Shown here in pieces: positions 42,201-53,800 of a stretch of 64,000 nt of DNA. Each line of letters begins with the position of its first letter. Position 1 is the first letter of the stretch. The position numbers and the translations under genes were made by a program. This DNA comes from Ophiosphaerella korrae (Eukaryota > Ascomycota > Dothideomycetes > Pleosporales > Phaeosphaeriaceae), in the NCBI GenBank assembly GCA_028456385.1, contig JALNQF010000170.1, positions 1-64,000 of the forward strand. Direction: 5' to 3'. The notes under the pieces were generated by a model. That model ran no database searches and was not told the origin of the DNA. It worked only from the letters and a program-made list of their open reading frames with translations.

Positions 42201-43890
42201 GAGAAGCAACAAAGCCACACGGACAAATGTCTCATCTACAGTCAATCTTCGCACAGTTACAATTCTTCCTGTGACTGCTGGCATCCCAGTAGTAGACTTT
42301 GCTAGCCGATTAACAAACGCACTGAATCAAATTGGTATGCCACAAGGGGTAGTCTCTTTGAACCAAGCGGCCATTCTCAATCATCTCGGACGACATGCTT
42401 TCAATCGAATGGGAAAGCTGAAGCTGTCACAATACCTGGCTGATTTGGAAGAGAAGTACGGGATGGTCCTATACGTAGCGGACACGCCAGTCAAATCGCC
42501 ATGGACACAGACATGTATCAGCCAAGCAGATTGTATTTTGCTTGTCGGGTTAGCTGAGTCTTCACCCAATATCGGCGAGTACGAGCGTTTCCTTTTAACG
42601 ACCAAAACGACAGCCCGAAAAGAATTAGTACTGTTGCACTCGGAGCGATACTGTCCTTCTGGTTTGACGCGAAAATGGTTACGAAATCGCCCGTGGATTA
42701 ACGGGAGCCATCATCACATACAAATGTCCTTTCGTGCGACAACAGAGCCAGTTCACCATGCAGGGCGCCGTTTTGGGAATGTTATCAAACAAAGAGTTCA
42801 GGTTCTCCAGGCGGAGATACAGAAGTATACATCTAAAAGGGTGAGGCAAACACCACTGTACTCTGCAGATACGCCATTCAAGGGGGACTTTCATAGACTT
42901 GCAAGGCGACTATGCGGCAAATCAGTGGGTTTGGTACTTGGGGGTGGAGGTGCTCGAGGCATATCACAGATTGGGATCATTCGATCGCTTGAAGAAGCCG
43001 GCATCCCAATTGATATTGTAGGGGGCACATCGATTGGCAGCTTCATTGGCGCACTTTACGCCTGGGACGCAGATGTGGTTCCCATGTATGGTAGAGCAAA
43101 GAAGTTTGCGGGTAGAATGGGTAGCATGTGGAGATTTGCGCTCGATCTCACATACCCCTCGTAAGTCGGCGCGTATACAATACTAATTGAGGCTAATCGT
43201 GGTAGTGCTTCATACACAACTGGTCATGAGTTTAATCGAGGCATCTTCAAGACGTTTGGCAACTCGCAAATCGAGGATTTCTGGCTCGAGTTCTACTGCA
43301 ACACAACCAACATCAGCAAGAGCAGGTCAGATATACACACGAGCGGCTATGTTTGGCGATATGTCAGAGCATCCATGTCGCTAGCCGGTCTTCTGCCCCC
43401 ACTCTGCGACAATGGCAGTATGCTTCTGGATGGAGGATACATTGACAATCTTACGGTCGCGCATATGAAGAGTCTTGGGGCTGATGTTATTTTTGCTGTT
43501 GACGTGGGCAGTCTGGACGACGACACACAGCAATTTTTTGGCGACTCACTATCCGGCTTCTGGGCAACCTTCAATAGATGGAACCCCTTCTCAGTGCACC
43601 CCAACCCGCCCACACTCTCTGAGATCCAGTCGCGTCTCGCTTACGTATCCAGCATTGACGCGCTAGAACGTGCAAAGAACACACCGGGCTGCAGGTACAT
43701 GCGCCCCCCGATCGACCCATACGGCACACTTGATTTTGCCAAATTCGAGGAAATTTACGAAGTGGGCTACAAGTACGGCAAAGAATACTTGGCGCAGTTG
43801 CGGGCGCAAGGTGTGCTGCCCGTGACTGAGGAGACGGAGAAGGAAAAGAATCTCCGACGGACAATGGCACCACGACGGGCTAGCATTTGA
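39236..43890 (+). CDS. NTE1: Lysophospholipase NTE1 (patatin-like, neuropathy target esterase family)
   Basis: This ER-membrane serine esterase deacylates phosphatidylcholine and lysophosphatidylcholine. Exons are 39236-39501, 39549-43160 and 43206-43890 (1520 aa, typical for NTE1). Hydrophobic N-terminal segments ([20 protein letters not shown] and [15 protein letters not shown]) anchor it. Three cyclic-nucleotide-binding-like domains start at about residues 158, 680 and 846. The patatin domain has the oxyanion loop VLGGGGARG (about 1218), nucleophile motif GGTSIGSF (about 1249) and catalytic Asp in DGGYIDNL (about 1367). Before it is [19 protein letters not shown], also typical of the family. 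Linkers are Ser-rich, and a run of Asn codons near 41574 ([11 protein letters not shown]) is a coding microsatellite. All catalytic residues are present. Confidence 0.96.
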
Positions 43891-44417
43891 GGGAGCTGTC
43901 AGCCGCCAAGTACTCGCCGCACTGGCCAAGGTGCGGAGCACCTTGGCCAGTGCGGCGAGTGAAGATATCAGATAATGGAATGCAAAGGGCAAAGGCTAGT
44001 TTTGCCCTTTTGGTGGCGTGGATGCAGGGCGGGCTGCGGTTGGCTCGCTTGCAGGTATGGTGCAGGGATGCTTATCAGAAGGAGGCTGATTGCGTGAACT
44101 TTTGTTGTGCGGATAGCCACGGGCGAATGTTGGAGAGGCTCATTGCTGCAGCAATTTTGCTGCAGCAATCAGAGCACAGAGCTGTCACCGCTTTTGTCTG
44201 GACTGGAAGCTGTCTGGACGCCCATGTCGTGGTCTTCTTTCTGTCTTCTTCTGTGTCCGTTTGTGCGCCACTGCATCCCTCTCTACGTGTTGCTTGTCCA
44301 TGCGTCACTGAGCTTTGGTGGCACAGCGCTGAGCAGTTTGGCTGTGCTCTCATCGCTTCCTTACCTGCCAGTCAGCAACCTGTACCCCGCGAAGAGTAGA
44401 CGTCTTCTTTCGCCACA
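43891..44417. other. NTE1 3' flank and GCV2 promoter
   Basis: About 530 bp. Besides the hairpin it holds two copies of the perfect palindrome TTGCTGCAGCAA (within 44142-44155 and at 44157-44168) about 250 bp before the GCV2 start. They could be paired protein-binding sites, but I cannot name a factor. Confidence 0.4.
43912..43960. repeat. Perfect 23-bp inverted repeat with 3-nt loop
   Basis: Arms 43912-43934 and 43938-43960 are exact reverse complements around a GGA loop, starting 22 bp after the NTE1 stop codon. As RNA this would form a very stable GC-rich hairpin in the NTE1 3' UTR. Confidence 0.92.
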
Positions 44418-47400
44418 ATGCGGACGGCGTGCCTCAGGGCAGCCTCCTCAGCCAGCAGGCTAGCTCGCTCGACCTGCAGTGCTCAATTATCGCGCCCACA
44501 ACTCGCAGGAAGCGCACCACGAGTAGTCACTTACCAGAGCCATCAATTCCAGAAGCGAGCGTTTCAGCGAAATGCACCTTCCTCACAGCAGGCGACTGCA
44601 GCCGCCCAAGCAGTAGAAGACGTGTTGGACACGCCACCTCAGCAGACTGAGACAGCAAAGCCAATCGAAGCCCTCGATACTTTTCCGCGACGACACATTG
44701 GACCTTCCGCCGAATCAGCAGCGGCAATGCTAAAGCTCCTAGACCCGCCTGTAAAGAGCTTAGATGAATTCGTCAAGCAAGTCATCCCGGCCGATATCCT
44801 CAGTTCGCGCCAACTCGAGATTGGCAAGCTTGCGCAACAGCACAAGGGCAAATGGCAACAAGGCGGCGTTCCAGAGTCGGTCTTCCTCAAGAATGCGAAA
44901 AAGATCATGGACAGGAACAAGCCGGGCAAAAGTTTGATTGGACAGGGATACTATGGCACAAAAACACCAGAAGTCATCAAGCGCAATGTGCTTGAGAATC
45001 CGGCCTGGTATACCAGCTACACGCCTTACCAGCCAGAGATTAGCCAGGGGCGTTTGGAAAGCTTGCTCAACTTCCAGACCATGGTCACTGATTTGACAGG
45101 CCTCAGTATTGCAAATGCGTCCTTGCTGGACGAACCAACAGCAGCAGCAGAGGCCATGACTCTTAGCCTGGGCATGATGTCTGCGAGCAAACAAAAAAGG
45201 CCGAATAAGATTTTCTTGGTTTCCGAGAGATGCCACCCACAAACAATTGCTGTATTGTACTCCAGGGCCGAAGGATTCGGCATCAAGATCGAAGTGGCAG
45301 ACGTGCTTAAGGACGGCAGCAAGAGAGTTGAGGAACTAGGCCAGGATCTAGTCGGTGTCTTGGCTCAGTATCCGGACACTGACGGTGGAGTCCACAACTT
45401 CAAGGGGCTGGCAGATAAGGTGCACAAGGCCGGCGCACTATTCAGTGTAGCGACAGATTTACTGGCCTTGACACTGCTTACTCCTCCAGGAGAGTTCGGT
45501 GCAGATATTGCCTTTGGAAATGCACAGCGGTTCGGTGTGCCTCTGGGCTTTGGAGGACCACATGCCGCTTTCTTTGCATGCGACGAGAAATACAAGCGCA
45601 AGATCCCAGGCCGCTTGATCGGCCTCTCGAAAGATCGGCTGGGTAATCCAGCAGCGCGACTTGCGCTGCAGACTCGAGAACAGCATATTCGTCGTGAAAA
45701 GGCTACAAGCAACGTTTGTACTGCCCAGGCGCTGCTGGCAAATATGAGCGCTATGTACGCTGTATACCATGGGCCGAACGGATTGACACAGATCGCAAAG
45801 CAGGTTGTGGCCAAGGCTCGACTTGTACAGCAGGCACTTATTGAGAATGGCTTCAAGACTGGCCAGCGCGGCAGGCTGGACAATGCCCCAGTATTGTTCG
45901 ATACCTTTGTCGTTGAAACTGGAGACAAAACAGATGCTATCATCGCCGATTTGGATCGCCGAGAAGTGCTGGTACGAAGGGTAGATGATCATCATATTGG
46001 TATCTCCTTAGACGAGACTACTACCGGGCAAACAATCACCAACCTCCTTCAGCCCTTCAGGGAGATTGGCAAGGGCGATAGGACATCATTTACTGAGTCG
46101 GTTCAAATTGATATTCCTGAACCATTCAAGCGAACAAGCGAATTTTTGACGCACCCCGTGTTCAACTCGCATCACTCAGAAACAGAGCTTCTGCGATACA
46201 TCAACCATCTCTCATCCAAGGACTTATCTCTTATTCACTCAATGATTCCCCTTGGATCATGCACCATGAAGCTAAATGCTACCGCCGAGATGGCACCAGT
46301 GTCCTTTGAAACCGTGTCGAACCTGCATCCTTTTATGCCACTAGAGCGAGCTGAAGGCTATATCGAGATGATCAAACAGCTCGAGGGCGATCTGGCCAAC
46401 ATCACTGGTTTCCATTCAGTCTCGCTACAGCCCAACTCGGGTGCTCAAGGAGAGTTCGCTGGACTACGCGTCATCCGCAAGTTCCAAGAACAACAGCCTA
46501 GCAAGAAGCGAGATATTTGCTTGATTCCTGTATCAGCCCACGGTACCAACCCAGCAAGCGCTGCGATGGCTGGGATGCGAGTCGTCCCAATCAAGTGCGA
46601 CACTGCGACTGGTAACTTGGATATCACCGATTTGAAGGCCAAGTGCGAGAAGCACAGTGAAGAGCTTGCGGCTATCATGATCACGTATCCCAGCACTTTC
46701 GGCGTTTTCGAGCCAAAGGTGAAGGAAGCATGTGATCTAATCCACCAGCACGGCGGCCAAGTATACATGGATGGCGCGAACATGAACGCACAAATCGGCC
46801 TTTGCTCGCCTGGCGAGATCGGCGCAGATGTATGCCATCTCAATCTCCACAAGACCTTCTGCATCCCTCATGGCGGCGGCGGTCCTGGTGTAGGCCCCAT
46901 TGGCGTAAAGGAGCATCTCACCCCTTTCCTCCCAGGCCACCTACGCAACGAAACCGGTGGCACAAAGGCCATTCACCCTGTCTCCGGCGCGCCATGGGGC
47001 TCCGCTAGCATCCTCCCGATATCATGGGCCTACATCAAAATGATGGGCTCCATCGGCCTCACACAAGCCACCAAAATCACCATCCTGAACGCAAACTACA
47101 TCCTCTCGCGCCTCAAACCCCACTACCCCATTCTCTGCACCAACTCCCAAGGCCGCTGCGCCCATGAATTTATCCTCGACGTCCGTGGCTTCAAAGCCAG
47201 CGCCGGCATTGAAGCAATCGACATCGCCAAACGCCTACAAGACTACGGCTTCCACGCACCCACCATGTCCTGGCCCGTCGCCAACACCCTCATGATTGAG
47301 CCCACAGAGTCCGAATCCAAGGCCGAACTTGACCGCTTCTGCAATACGCTGATCAGCATCCGACAAGAAATCCGCGAAGTAGAAGAGGGGAAACAACCAA

Positions 47401-47696
47401 GGGGCAACAACGTGCTTACCATGGCGCCGCACAGCCAGCTCGATCTGATCACCGGCGAGTGGGATCGCGCATATACAAGAGAACAGGCCGCATACCCCGT
47501 ATCATGGTTGCGAGAAAAGAAATTCTGGCCGGCAGTAGGAAGGCTAGACGATGGTATGTTCCCACACCAACTCATACACGTGCTCTACTAACATCTCCAT
47601 CTAGCTTACGGCGATACGAACCTTTTCTGCACATGCGCGCCCGTTGAGCCTGAGGACTCGGACATTACGGATGCTGCGGCGCCGACGCCGACGTAG
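44418..47696 (+). CDS. GCV2: Glycine decarboxylase P protein, mitochondrial
   Basis: This is the pyridoxal-phosphate subunit of the glycine cleavage system: it decarboxylates glycine and passes the aminomethyl group to lipoyl H protein in the mitochondrial matrix. Exons are 44418-47553 and 47605-47696 (1075 aa, normal length). The N-terminus (MRTACLRAASSASRLARSTC) is rich in Arg, Ser and Ala and suits import. FPRRHIGPSAESAAAMLKLL opens the mature protein; GYYGTKTPEVIKRNVLENPA and WYTSYTPYQPEISQGRLESL are family hallmarks. The PLP lysine is in LNLHKTFCIPHGGGGPG (about residue 812). The last exon codes for AYGDTNLFCTCAPVE and an Asp/Ala/Pro tail. Nothing essential is missing. Confidence 0.96.
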
Positions 47697-49096
47697 GCGC
47701 GGATAATGGAGGGAAGTGAGGGTGATGTCTGGGACTTGGAATTTGCATTCAACACCAGCGATGGAGTTTGGGCGCTGGGTAGCAGGTTTCAACACTGCTG
47801 GCATGATTTGGGAGTGCGTATTTGGCGTTTTGTTTTTGAAGAGAGGGGAGGGGAAGGTGTGTGATGTGATGTAGGGGAAATCAATGCAATATTTTCAGAT
47901 GTTGAGTCAGGGCTTGAAGGTGGTGTGTTCACTGCTTGACCCACTCTCAATTTTGTTCGCTATATTTGTCGCCTCTTTTGTCGCCTCTATGATATGGAGC
48001 GTTTTTACCTTTGATGAGACGTACTTTTCGACGAAGAAGGAACCGATTCCTAGTCGAGAACCCTCGTCACCATCTCCTACTCCTACTCGACAGTGCCTAC
48101 ACTTATTCCCAATGCCCCATGTAACAGCCGCAACACCCCAGAACCCTGTTTTCCACCCTAGCACCATGTAAGAAGACAAAATACACAATCATCCAACACT
48201 ACAATCTAGCAGCACGCTAGAACCAGAAGCTCACCTCCCACCACAATCTCCTACCCTGTCCCCCACGACTAGCATACTTGTATCTAAACGCCAGGCTAGA
48301 CTCCAGTACCCTTGCGCGACTTCAGAGGTCAGTACGTCGTTATACAATAACTAAATAGTACCACCGCAATAAGACGAAAGCACACTCCAAGGTCGCTCGA
48401 TGATAGGGCACAGTGTAGGACGTTGCAGGTGCTTTACACGAGCATCGCGAGCACACTGACTTATGTAGAACATGATACAGTAGAGGTGCAGCGATGGCCA
48501 TGCAACCTATTGCCCAACCGGCCCAAAGAAATGCAGGACGCTGTCGAAGACGTGGTGTGGTCAACACGTCACTTCCTTTCTGGCGTGTTTTCGTCGTCAT
48601 TGCTTCGCTTTGTGCTTTGCGCCTTGGAGGCTACCTGGATAAGTGGCAAAGGGCATGTGTATTACTCGGGTTGTTGTTACAATTCGATAAGTAGTCGTGC
48701 ATGGCGCATATCTTAGATCGGCATTTAGATCTTTGGCCAGCAGAACAGAGCTGCGAAAATGGCACAATGACGCACAATGACGCATAGGAAGGACCTCAGT
48801 CAATTGAGAGACTTGACTTGTATGTTCCAATGCTGAGACAAAGAATTTTAGATGCACTTGATCAGAGCACCAGTCTAGTGCTAGATTTGTTGCGCCTTTG
48901 GGTATGTGGCGCAGAATATATATCACGACGCACGACAATAGTACCCTATAAAATTGACTATTAGAGGATAAGATATAATCGAGATGTAATGGGGTTTGTT
49001 ACTAATATGTAAAAAAATTAGCCAGGCATGCTGTCAAAGGAATATCGACATCAGCCAAACAGGCAAAAAAAAATAAAAAATAAACTTGGCTGGATG
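47697..49096. other. Intergenic, no gene seen
   Basis: About 1.4 kb. A frame at 47884-48171 would give a 95-aa peptide with one hydrophobic segment (SILFAIFVASFVASMIW), but nothing else supports it. T-rich runs (minus strand) at 49060-49085 probably end transcription of the tRNA gene. Confidence 0.4.
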
Positions 49097-49116
49097 CTCT
49101 CCGACGGGGAATCGAA

Positions 49117-49167
49117 CTAAAGCTGTTATTAGGACTTCATGATGCAAGAGGTGATGGAAATGCTTAC
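49117..49167 (-). other. 51-nt GT-AG insert in the tRNA T arm, spliceosomal-like
   Basis: On the minus strand it starts GTAAGC, has CCTAATAAC about 10 nt before the end, and ends CTTTAG. These match the donors, branch sites and acceptors of the protein-gene introns in this window, as does the length. It sits exactly between the last T-stem base (53) and the first T-loop base (54). Removal gives CGGGG-TTCGATT-CCCCG without mismatch. Confidence 0.8.
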
Positions 49168-49182
49168 CCCCGGTCTCCCGCG

Positions 49183-49200
49183 CTTGTTAGGAAAACTCCT
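49183..49200 (-). other. Canonical-position tRNA intron (18 nt)
   Basis: This lies after A37, the usual position for nuclear tRNA introns cut by the tRNA splicing endonuclease. Its end (ACAAG) can pair with the anticodon-loop region (CTTGT), as expected of pre-tRNA folding. Confidence 0.75.
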
Positions 49201-49237
49201 TGACAAGCGGAAATCATGACCACTAGACCATCGAAGA

Positions 49238-50837
49238 TATTTTGACGCTCTTGATAAGGGCGGATGGTGACAGTTTTTGAAATTGATTAGATAATATAGA
49301 TCTATCTAATAAAAGCGTCATTGTGTCAGCTTGCGAGATAGCACAAGCAAGATATCAAACGCCCCATCACGGCAAGCACCTCGCTCGGGTAGAAAAAAAC
49401 CCCCTTTCTCGCACTAGGTACTCCGCTATCGCACCCCCACTATGCCTTTACTTCGCACCTGCCTCTCCACCATCGCTCGTCCCAGCCTTACTTCCAGCCG
49501 CTAGCCTATCAGCACAACATGCCCAATTCCACGTTCACACTTTAACTCACCTTTCGTCGTGTCCCCCACCGCATTCCCTGCTGCTACACGTTCTATCAGC
49601 GCCATCCCACAGCCCCACTTACAGCCACTCACCTTTCGTCGTATCGCCCAATCTCCCGGTAACCCCGTGACTACATCTCCAACGCCCTTCCCTGCGCCCG
49701 CTACAACGTTGCCCGCTGTATCTGTCCGAGGGTATTCGTTGCTGCGCCGAGGGTGTTGCCTGTGTTTTTAATTAAACTTTATGTGAGAGGGGTGAGTAGG
49801 GGAGAGGGACCGAGGCCGCTTGTTGCGGTGCCGAAGACGGATTTTTGCTGTTGGTTGGTGGGTTGGTCGGATATTGTGAAGGTTGGTTTGGGGGATTAGG
49901 TTTGTGTTTGGGTTTGAGGGAGGGATGGGTGGTATGGTGGTGAGGGACTTTTGTGATGTAATTACTACACCGGGAATACATGTCAGACGGGAAGGCTGTT
50001 GCAGCGTTTAGGTAAGATGGTTGGGATCGACGGTATCACATCACGTAGGGAAGGGTGGAGAGGACAGGCATGATTAGATGTGTCCACCAACCTCAAACAC
50101 GTCCTACAGGAACGACAAGTAAATATGCTCAAGTTACAACATAGAAGTTGCAAATGCTAAAGTTGAAGTGACAGTTGTATTCTAATGAGATCGAACTATG
50201 CACGCAATGCTTGCACCACACTGAGCTCTCCTAAATGCCCTCATTGCACATGCAGACACCACATGCTAGAGGGAAGCAGTCTTTGCTTCTCTGCCATCCC
50301 GCGCCCCCAAACCACCCTCCCCAAAAATTCGAAGTTGGGAAAGGAAGACGAACATAAAGCAATGAAATGTAGAAACTCCTCATGGAAACCACCCAAAGAA
50401 AACGGCAGACGCCCTCATCTCTATCGTGCAGTTGAAAGCGACACTGCTGGAAATAGACATGAGAAGCGGTGTATTAAAGCCAAAGCCCCTAAGCAAGATA
50501 CCACCGAAACGCTTTCCAAAAAGCGGCTGGTGTACCTAGGCCTTTACAGATCCGGAACGCCATCATGGTTGAACCCAAACAGCTGTCGGAATCTTAGGAG
50601 CATAAGTCGAGAGGATGGCCAAAATAACCCAGTTAAACCATCTCGTCATGGCCTGCCACCCGACAGTGAAGAAAACTTTTAAACCCGTCTTGTGTCACAA
50701 TAATGAAACCCCGCGAAATGCAGTACAATGCGCGCTGATGCCCTGATCTATGCAACGAAACAAGCGATTAGATTACCGCGTGCGGTGTCGTCTATGGGTA
50801 TGGACCGCCACGCGCTCAAACGAAGAGAAAAAGGTAA
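49238..50837. other. Intergenic, no gene supported
   Basis: About 1.6 kb between the tRNA gene and the 3' end of the eIF4G-like gene. A frame at 50185-50682 (165 codons) has no recognisable domain and lies where a 3' UTR may extend. A C/T-rich patch lies at 49380-49720. Confidence 0.4.
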
Positions 50838-53800
50838 TCACTCAGAAGGCTTAGCTTCTGCGTTGGCTGCAGTCTCGTCTGCAGTTGTAGGAGGAGAGCC
50901 AACGTCGCCTGCGTCTTCGAGGGCTGCCAGTGCACTAGGTATAGTTAGTGCTATATAGTAAAAGGTGTGAGCTGGTTGGTCTTACCTGAAAGCATTCGCA
51001 TGGGCAGTCGACTCCTTTTCTTTTTGGACTGGAGGAGTGCCGGTTCGTGATGAGTTGCCAGACTCATCTCTACCACCCATCATACCGGGGCCAAGGCCAC
51101 GACGACCACTACCGCTACGGCTACCAAGCATGGACGGGCCAAGAGCTGCTCCGGTATTCATGTTGCGACCAGAGGCGCCCTTGGACAGTTTACGAAGGTC
51201 GTCCATCGGTACACGGCCGCCATTGTCTGGTGGAGGCATCATGCCGCCGCCGGAGAAAGAGCGTGCGTCTCCGCGGCCGATGGGGAGACGACCACCGCCA
51301 CCACGCTGGTTGGATCGCGTACGTTCCATCTCAGCAGCCTGCTGAGCGACCATAGCTTCTTGATGGATTTCGGCAATAGTCTTGGGGCCCTTGAGGACAT
51401 CCTTAGACTTCCAGCCGGATTTGCGCATGTCGATCGTGTCGAGCAACATGAAGCGGAGACGGGAAGGAAGACCTTCCATATTCATGACTTTTTCAATTCG
51501 CTCGAAGTACATGTTGATCATCTTAGGTCCAGCTTCCGCACTTTCCATAGTCGAACCAACAGTCCTGAGAAGTTTGACCAAGCTTTCAATAGCTGACTCG
51601 TCAGGGAGACCCTCAAAGTCGAGAAGTTTGAGAACACACTCGTGCATGATCCGGAGCGTTAACATGCCAAGCTTGTACAGCTCACCAATGAATTGAATCA
51701 GTCCGAGACCTTTACGCTTGGCAGCAGCGGCAATATAGTACTCGTCAGTAAGCATGGTGATCTCCTTACCCTCTTCCGGCGCTTCGGGAAGATTGATCTC
51801 CCAGCCACGCTCGAACTCCTCTTGACAGCGGTTCAAGAGGTATTTACGGAAGAGAGCACCACCAACAACAGGGTTGTCATACTTGTCACGAACATTCTCA
51901 TCCTTGATATCTGTGCTCATGGTCTGCAACATGCGACTGCAGAACTTGGCATACATAGACGACCAATGACTTTCATCGCAAGCCTTTTCAAAAGTGAGCT
52001 GAATTACTTGACGTAGGGTGCGACCATCGCTTTCATCCTTGGATTGTGCAGCAATCTCGAGGATTTGGTCTGAGATCTTGTCGAACTTTTCGGGTGTCAT
52101 CTTGTTGAGAGCAGCCTTGACCTTTCGTTGTACCATATCGGGGGCCATGTGTCCAGAGGTTGATTGAGGTGCAGTAGATGTGAGACTCTGAGGCTTCCAG
52201 CCGGTCTGTGAGCGATCGAGCTGTTTGACATCTTGACCAGCGGTGAGAGGCATCGCCTTGGCCTCTTGAGCTTCGTTCTTACTGGGTCCGCGTCTGCTAC
52301 CCTTACCACGCGAGCTACCAACACGAGGAGAATTGGGCCCACCGTGGGACATGTTTGTGTACGAACCGCTGCGGACCATTTGGGGCGCACCCATGGGGAA
52401 CTGACCGCGCCCACCACCCATAACAACATGGGCTAGAGGATTGGTCATAGGACCACGTCCAGAGGCTTGCTCGAAACGTTGCTGTGATGTGGTTCCAGGG
52501 GGAAGAGTACGAGCATTGGAGAATCCTTGGAAGTTGCCCATGACATTGCCTGCACCAGCGCCAGAGCGAGAAGGCTGCCGGCCGCCTGCCATTGAACCTG
52601 GACGGGCAGATTGGGGCCGAGCTGAGTCAGTACCATCCCCGACAGTCTCTTTAAGTTTGCTATCCCAGTCCGTTGAAGGCTTCTCTTTGAAAACTTCCTG
52701 GAACTGAAGTAAAAAGTCCTTGTCGTACTGACGACCCTTGTTCCTGCTCCCTGCGTTGAGTGCAGGGTTAGGTGACAGAATACCCTCAGGATAGGCAACA
52801 AGTTCGCTTTTGACCTGCAGGAAACGTGCAGACTTGAGAGACTGCATACCAGCAGTAGGCTGAGCGGGCTCCACAGGCTTGTTTGTCTCCAGTTTAAGAT
52901 GGGCAGGCTTGGTCTTTGCGCTCAGAGGCTTCGAGATAGTAGGGATAGGAGTGGGAGCCGCTTGCTCTGTTGGAGTAGATGTGCCACTGGTGGTCTCTTG
53001 TGTGGCATTGGCGCCAGGGCCAAACTGAGTGTTCTTCTTGAGACCAGCAAAGAGCGCCTTGTTCTTGGCCTCACGCTCAGCCTTCTGCTCAAGAGTTTCT
53101 GACTCACGAGCCTTTTCGGCCTCTTCAGCTTCGCGTTCAAGCTTACGTAGGCGCTCCTCCTCAGCTTTAGCACGATCGTCAGCCTTGCTCTTCTCTTCTT
53201 CAGCCTTCTTCTTCTTCTCTTCTTCGTACTTCTTCTCGGCTTCTTCACGCTTGCGCTCTTCTTCTTCCATCTCGGCAATCATACGCTCCATCTCTTCATC
53301 TTCGAGACGTTTCTTCTCCTCAGCATCGGCCTTGGCCTTCTCAGCCGCTTCGGCCTCTTCTTTCTCTTTGGCCTCTTTCTCAGCTTTGGCTTTGGCTTCT
53401 TCTTCAGCTTTTTGCTTTGCTTCAGCGTCAGCCTTCGCAGTTGCATCTGACGTCTCCTTTGCCTGCTTAGCCTCTTCCTCTTGTAGACGGATCTTTTCTT
53501 GGACCTGCTTGACAAAGTCTGCCTTCTTCTCCTCAGCGGTCTTTGGGGCAGTTTCTTCGGTTCGGACAGAGTCAGTGGCACTAGGCGCTCGAGGTGGTGG
53601 CGTTGGGGTGGCAGCAATGGCTGGTGACCGAGGCTGCACAGGTGGAGCAAGTGCGGCAGCCGGTGCAGGTGAAGCGCCTTTGGATTTGAAATCAACGACC
53701 TCTCCATCGGCTGTGGCATGTTAGTGTGAAGTAGGGCGCACTTTGGTTTTGCAACATACCATTCTTAATCACTATAGCCTTGCTCTGCTTCTTGGGGCGC

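Larger units (their letters stand above)
49097..49237 (-). tRNA. tRNA-Asp (anticodon GTC) with two inserts
   Basis: Read on the minus strand: acceptor stem TCTTCGA (49237-49231) pairs with TCGGAGA (49104-49098) with one G-U, then discriminator G (49097). The D arm starts GTCT and has AGTGGTCA in its loop. The anticodon stem TCCGC (49211-49207) pairs with GCGGG (49181-49177), and anticodon GTC is at 49204-49202. The variable loop AGAC has four bases, as usual for tRNA-Asp. The T stem CGGGG/CCCCG is perfect, with loop TTCGATT. Two inserts interrupt this: 18 nt after position 37 (49183-49200) and 51 nt between positions 53 and 54 (49117-49167). Removing both gives 72 nt. The A box fits (TGGTCTAGTGG). 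The B box is split, but the insert's final AG rebuilds AGTTCGATTCC. T-runs follow within about 15-40 nt. One D-stem pair is U-U. Confidence 0.88.

Noticed and set aside
47884..48171. 95-codon frame with one hydrophobic segment
   Set aside because: A single membrane-like stretch in a short frame is not enough, and neither end shows splice or start context that would support a gene.
49162..49182. The tRNA T-arm insert as an ordinary long tRNA intron or a long variable arm
   Set aside because: The variable loop and T stem are complete without it, and the insert lies at 53/54, not at 37/38 or in the variable loop.
49323..49771. Pro/Ser/His-rich frames next to the tRNA gene
   Set aside because: They come from C/T-rich DNA and have no protein-like features.
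50185..50682. 165-codon plus-strand frame
   Set aside because: No domain, no repeats and no splice logic; it lies downstream of the eIF4G-like gene where a 3' UTR is expected.
53029..53724. 231-codon Ser/Ala/Phe-rich frame on the plus strand
   Set aside because: It is the complement of the Glu/Lys-rich coiled coil of the eIF4G-like gene; GAA/AAG codons read backwards give Ser, Phe and Leu.
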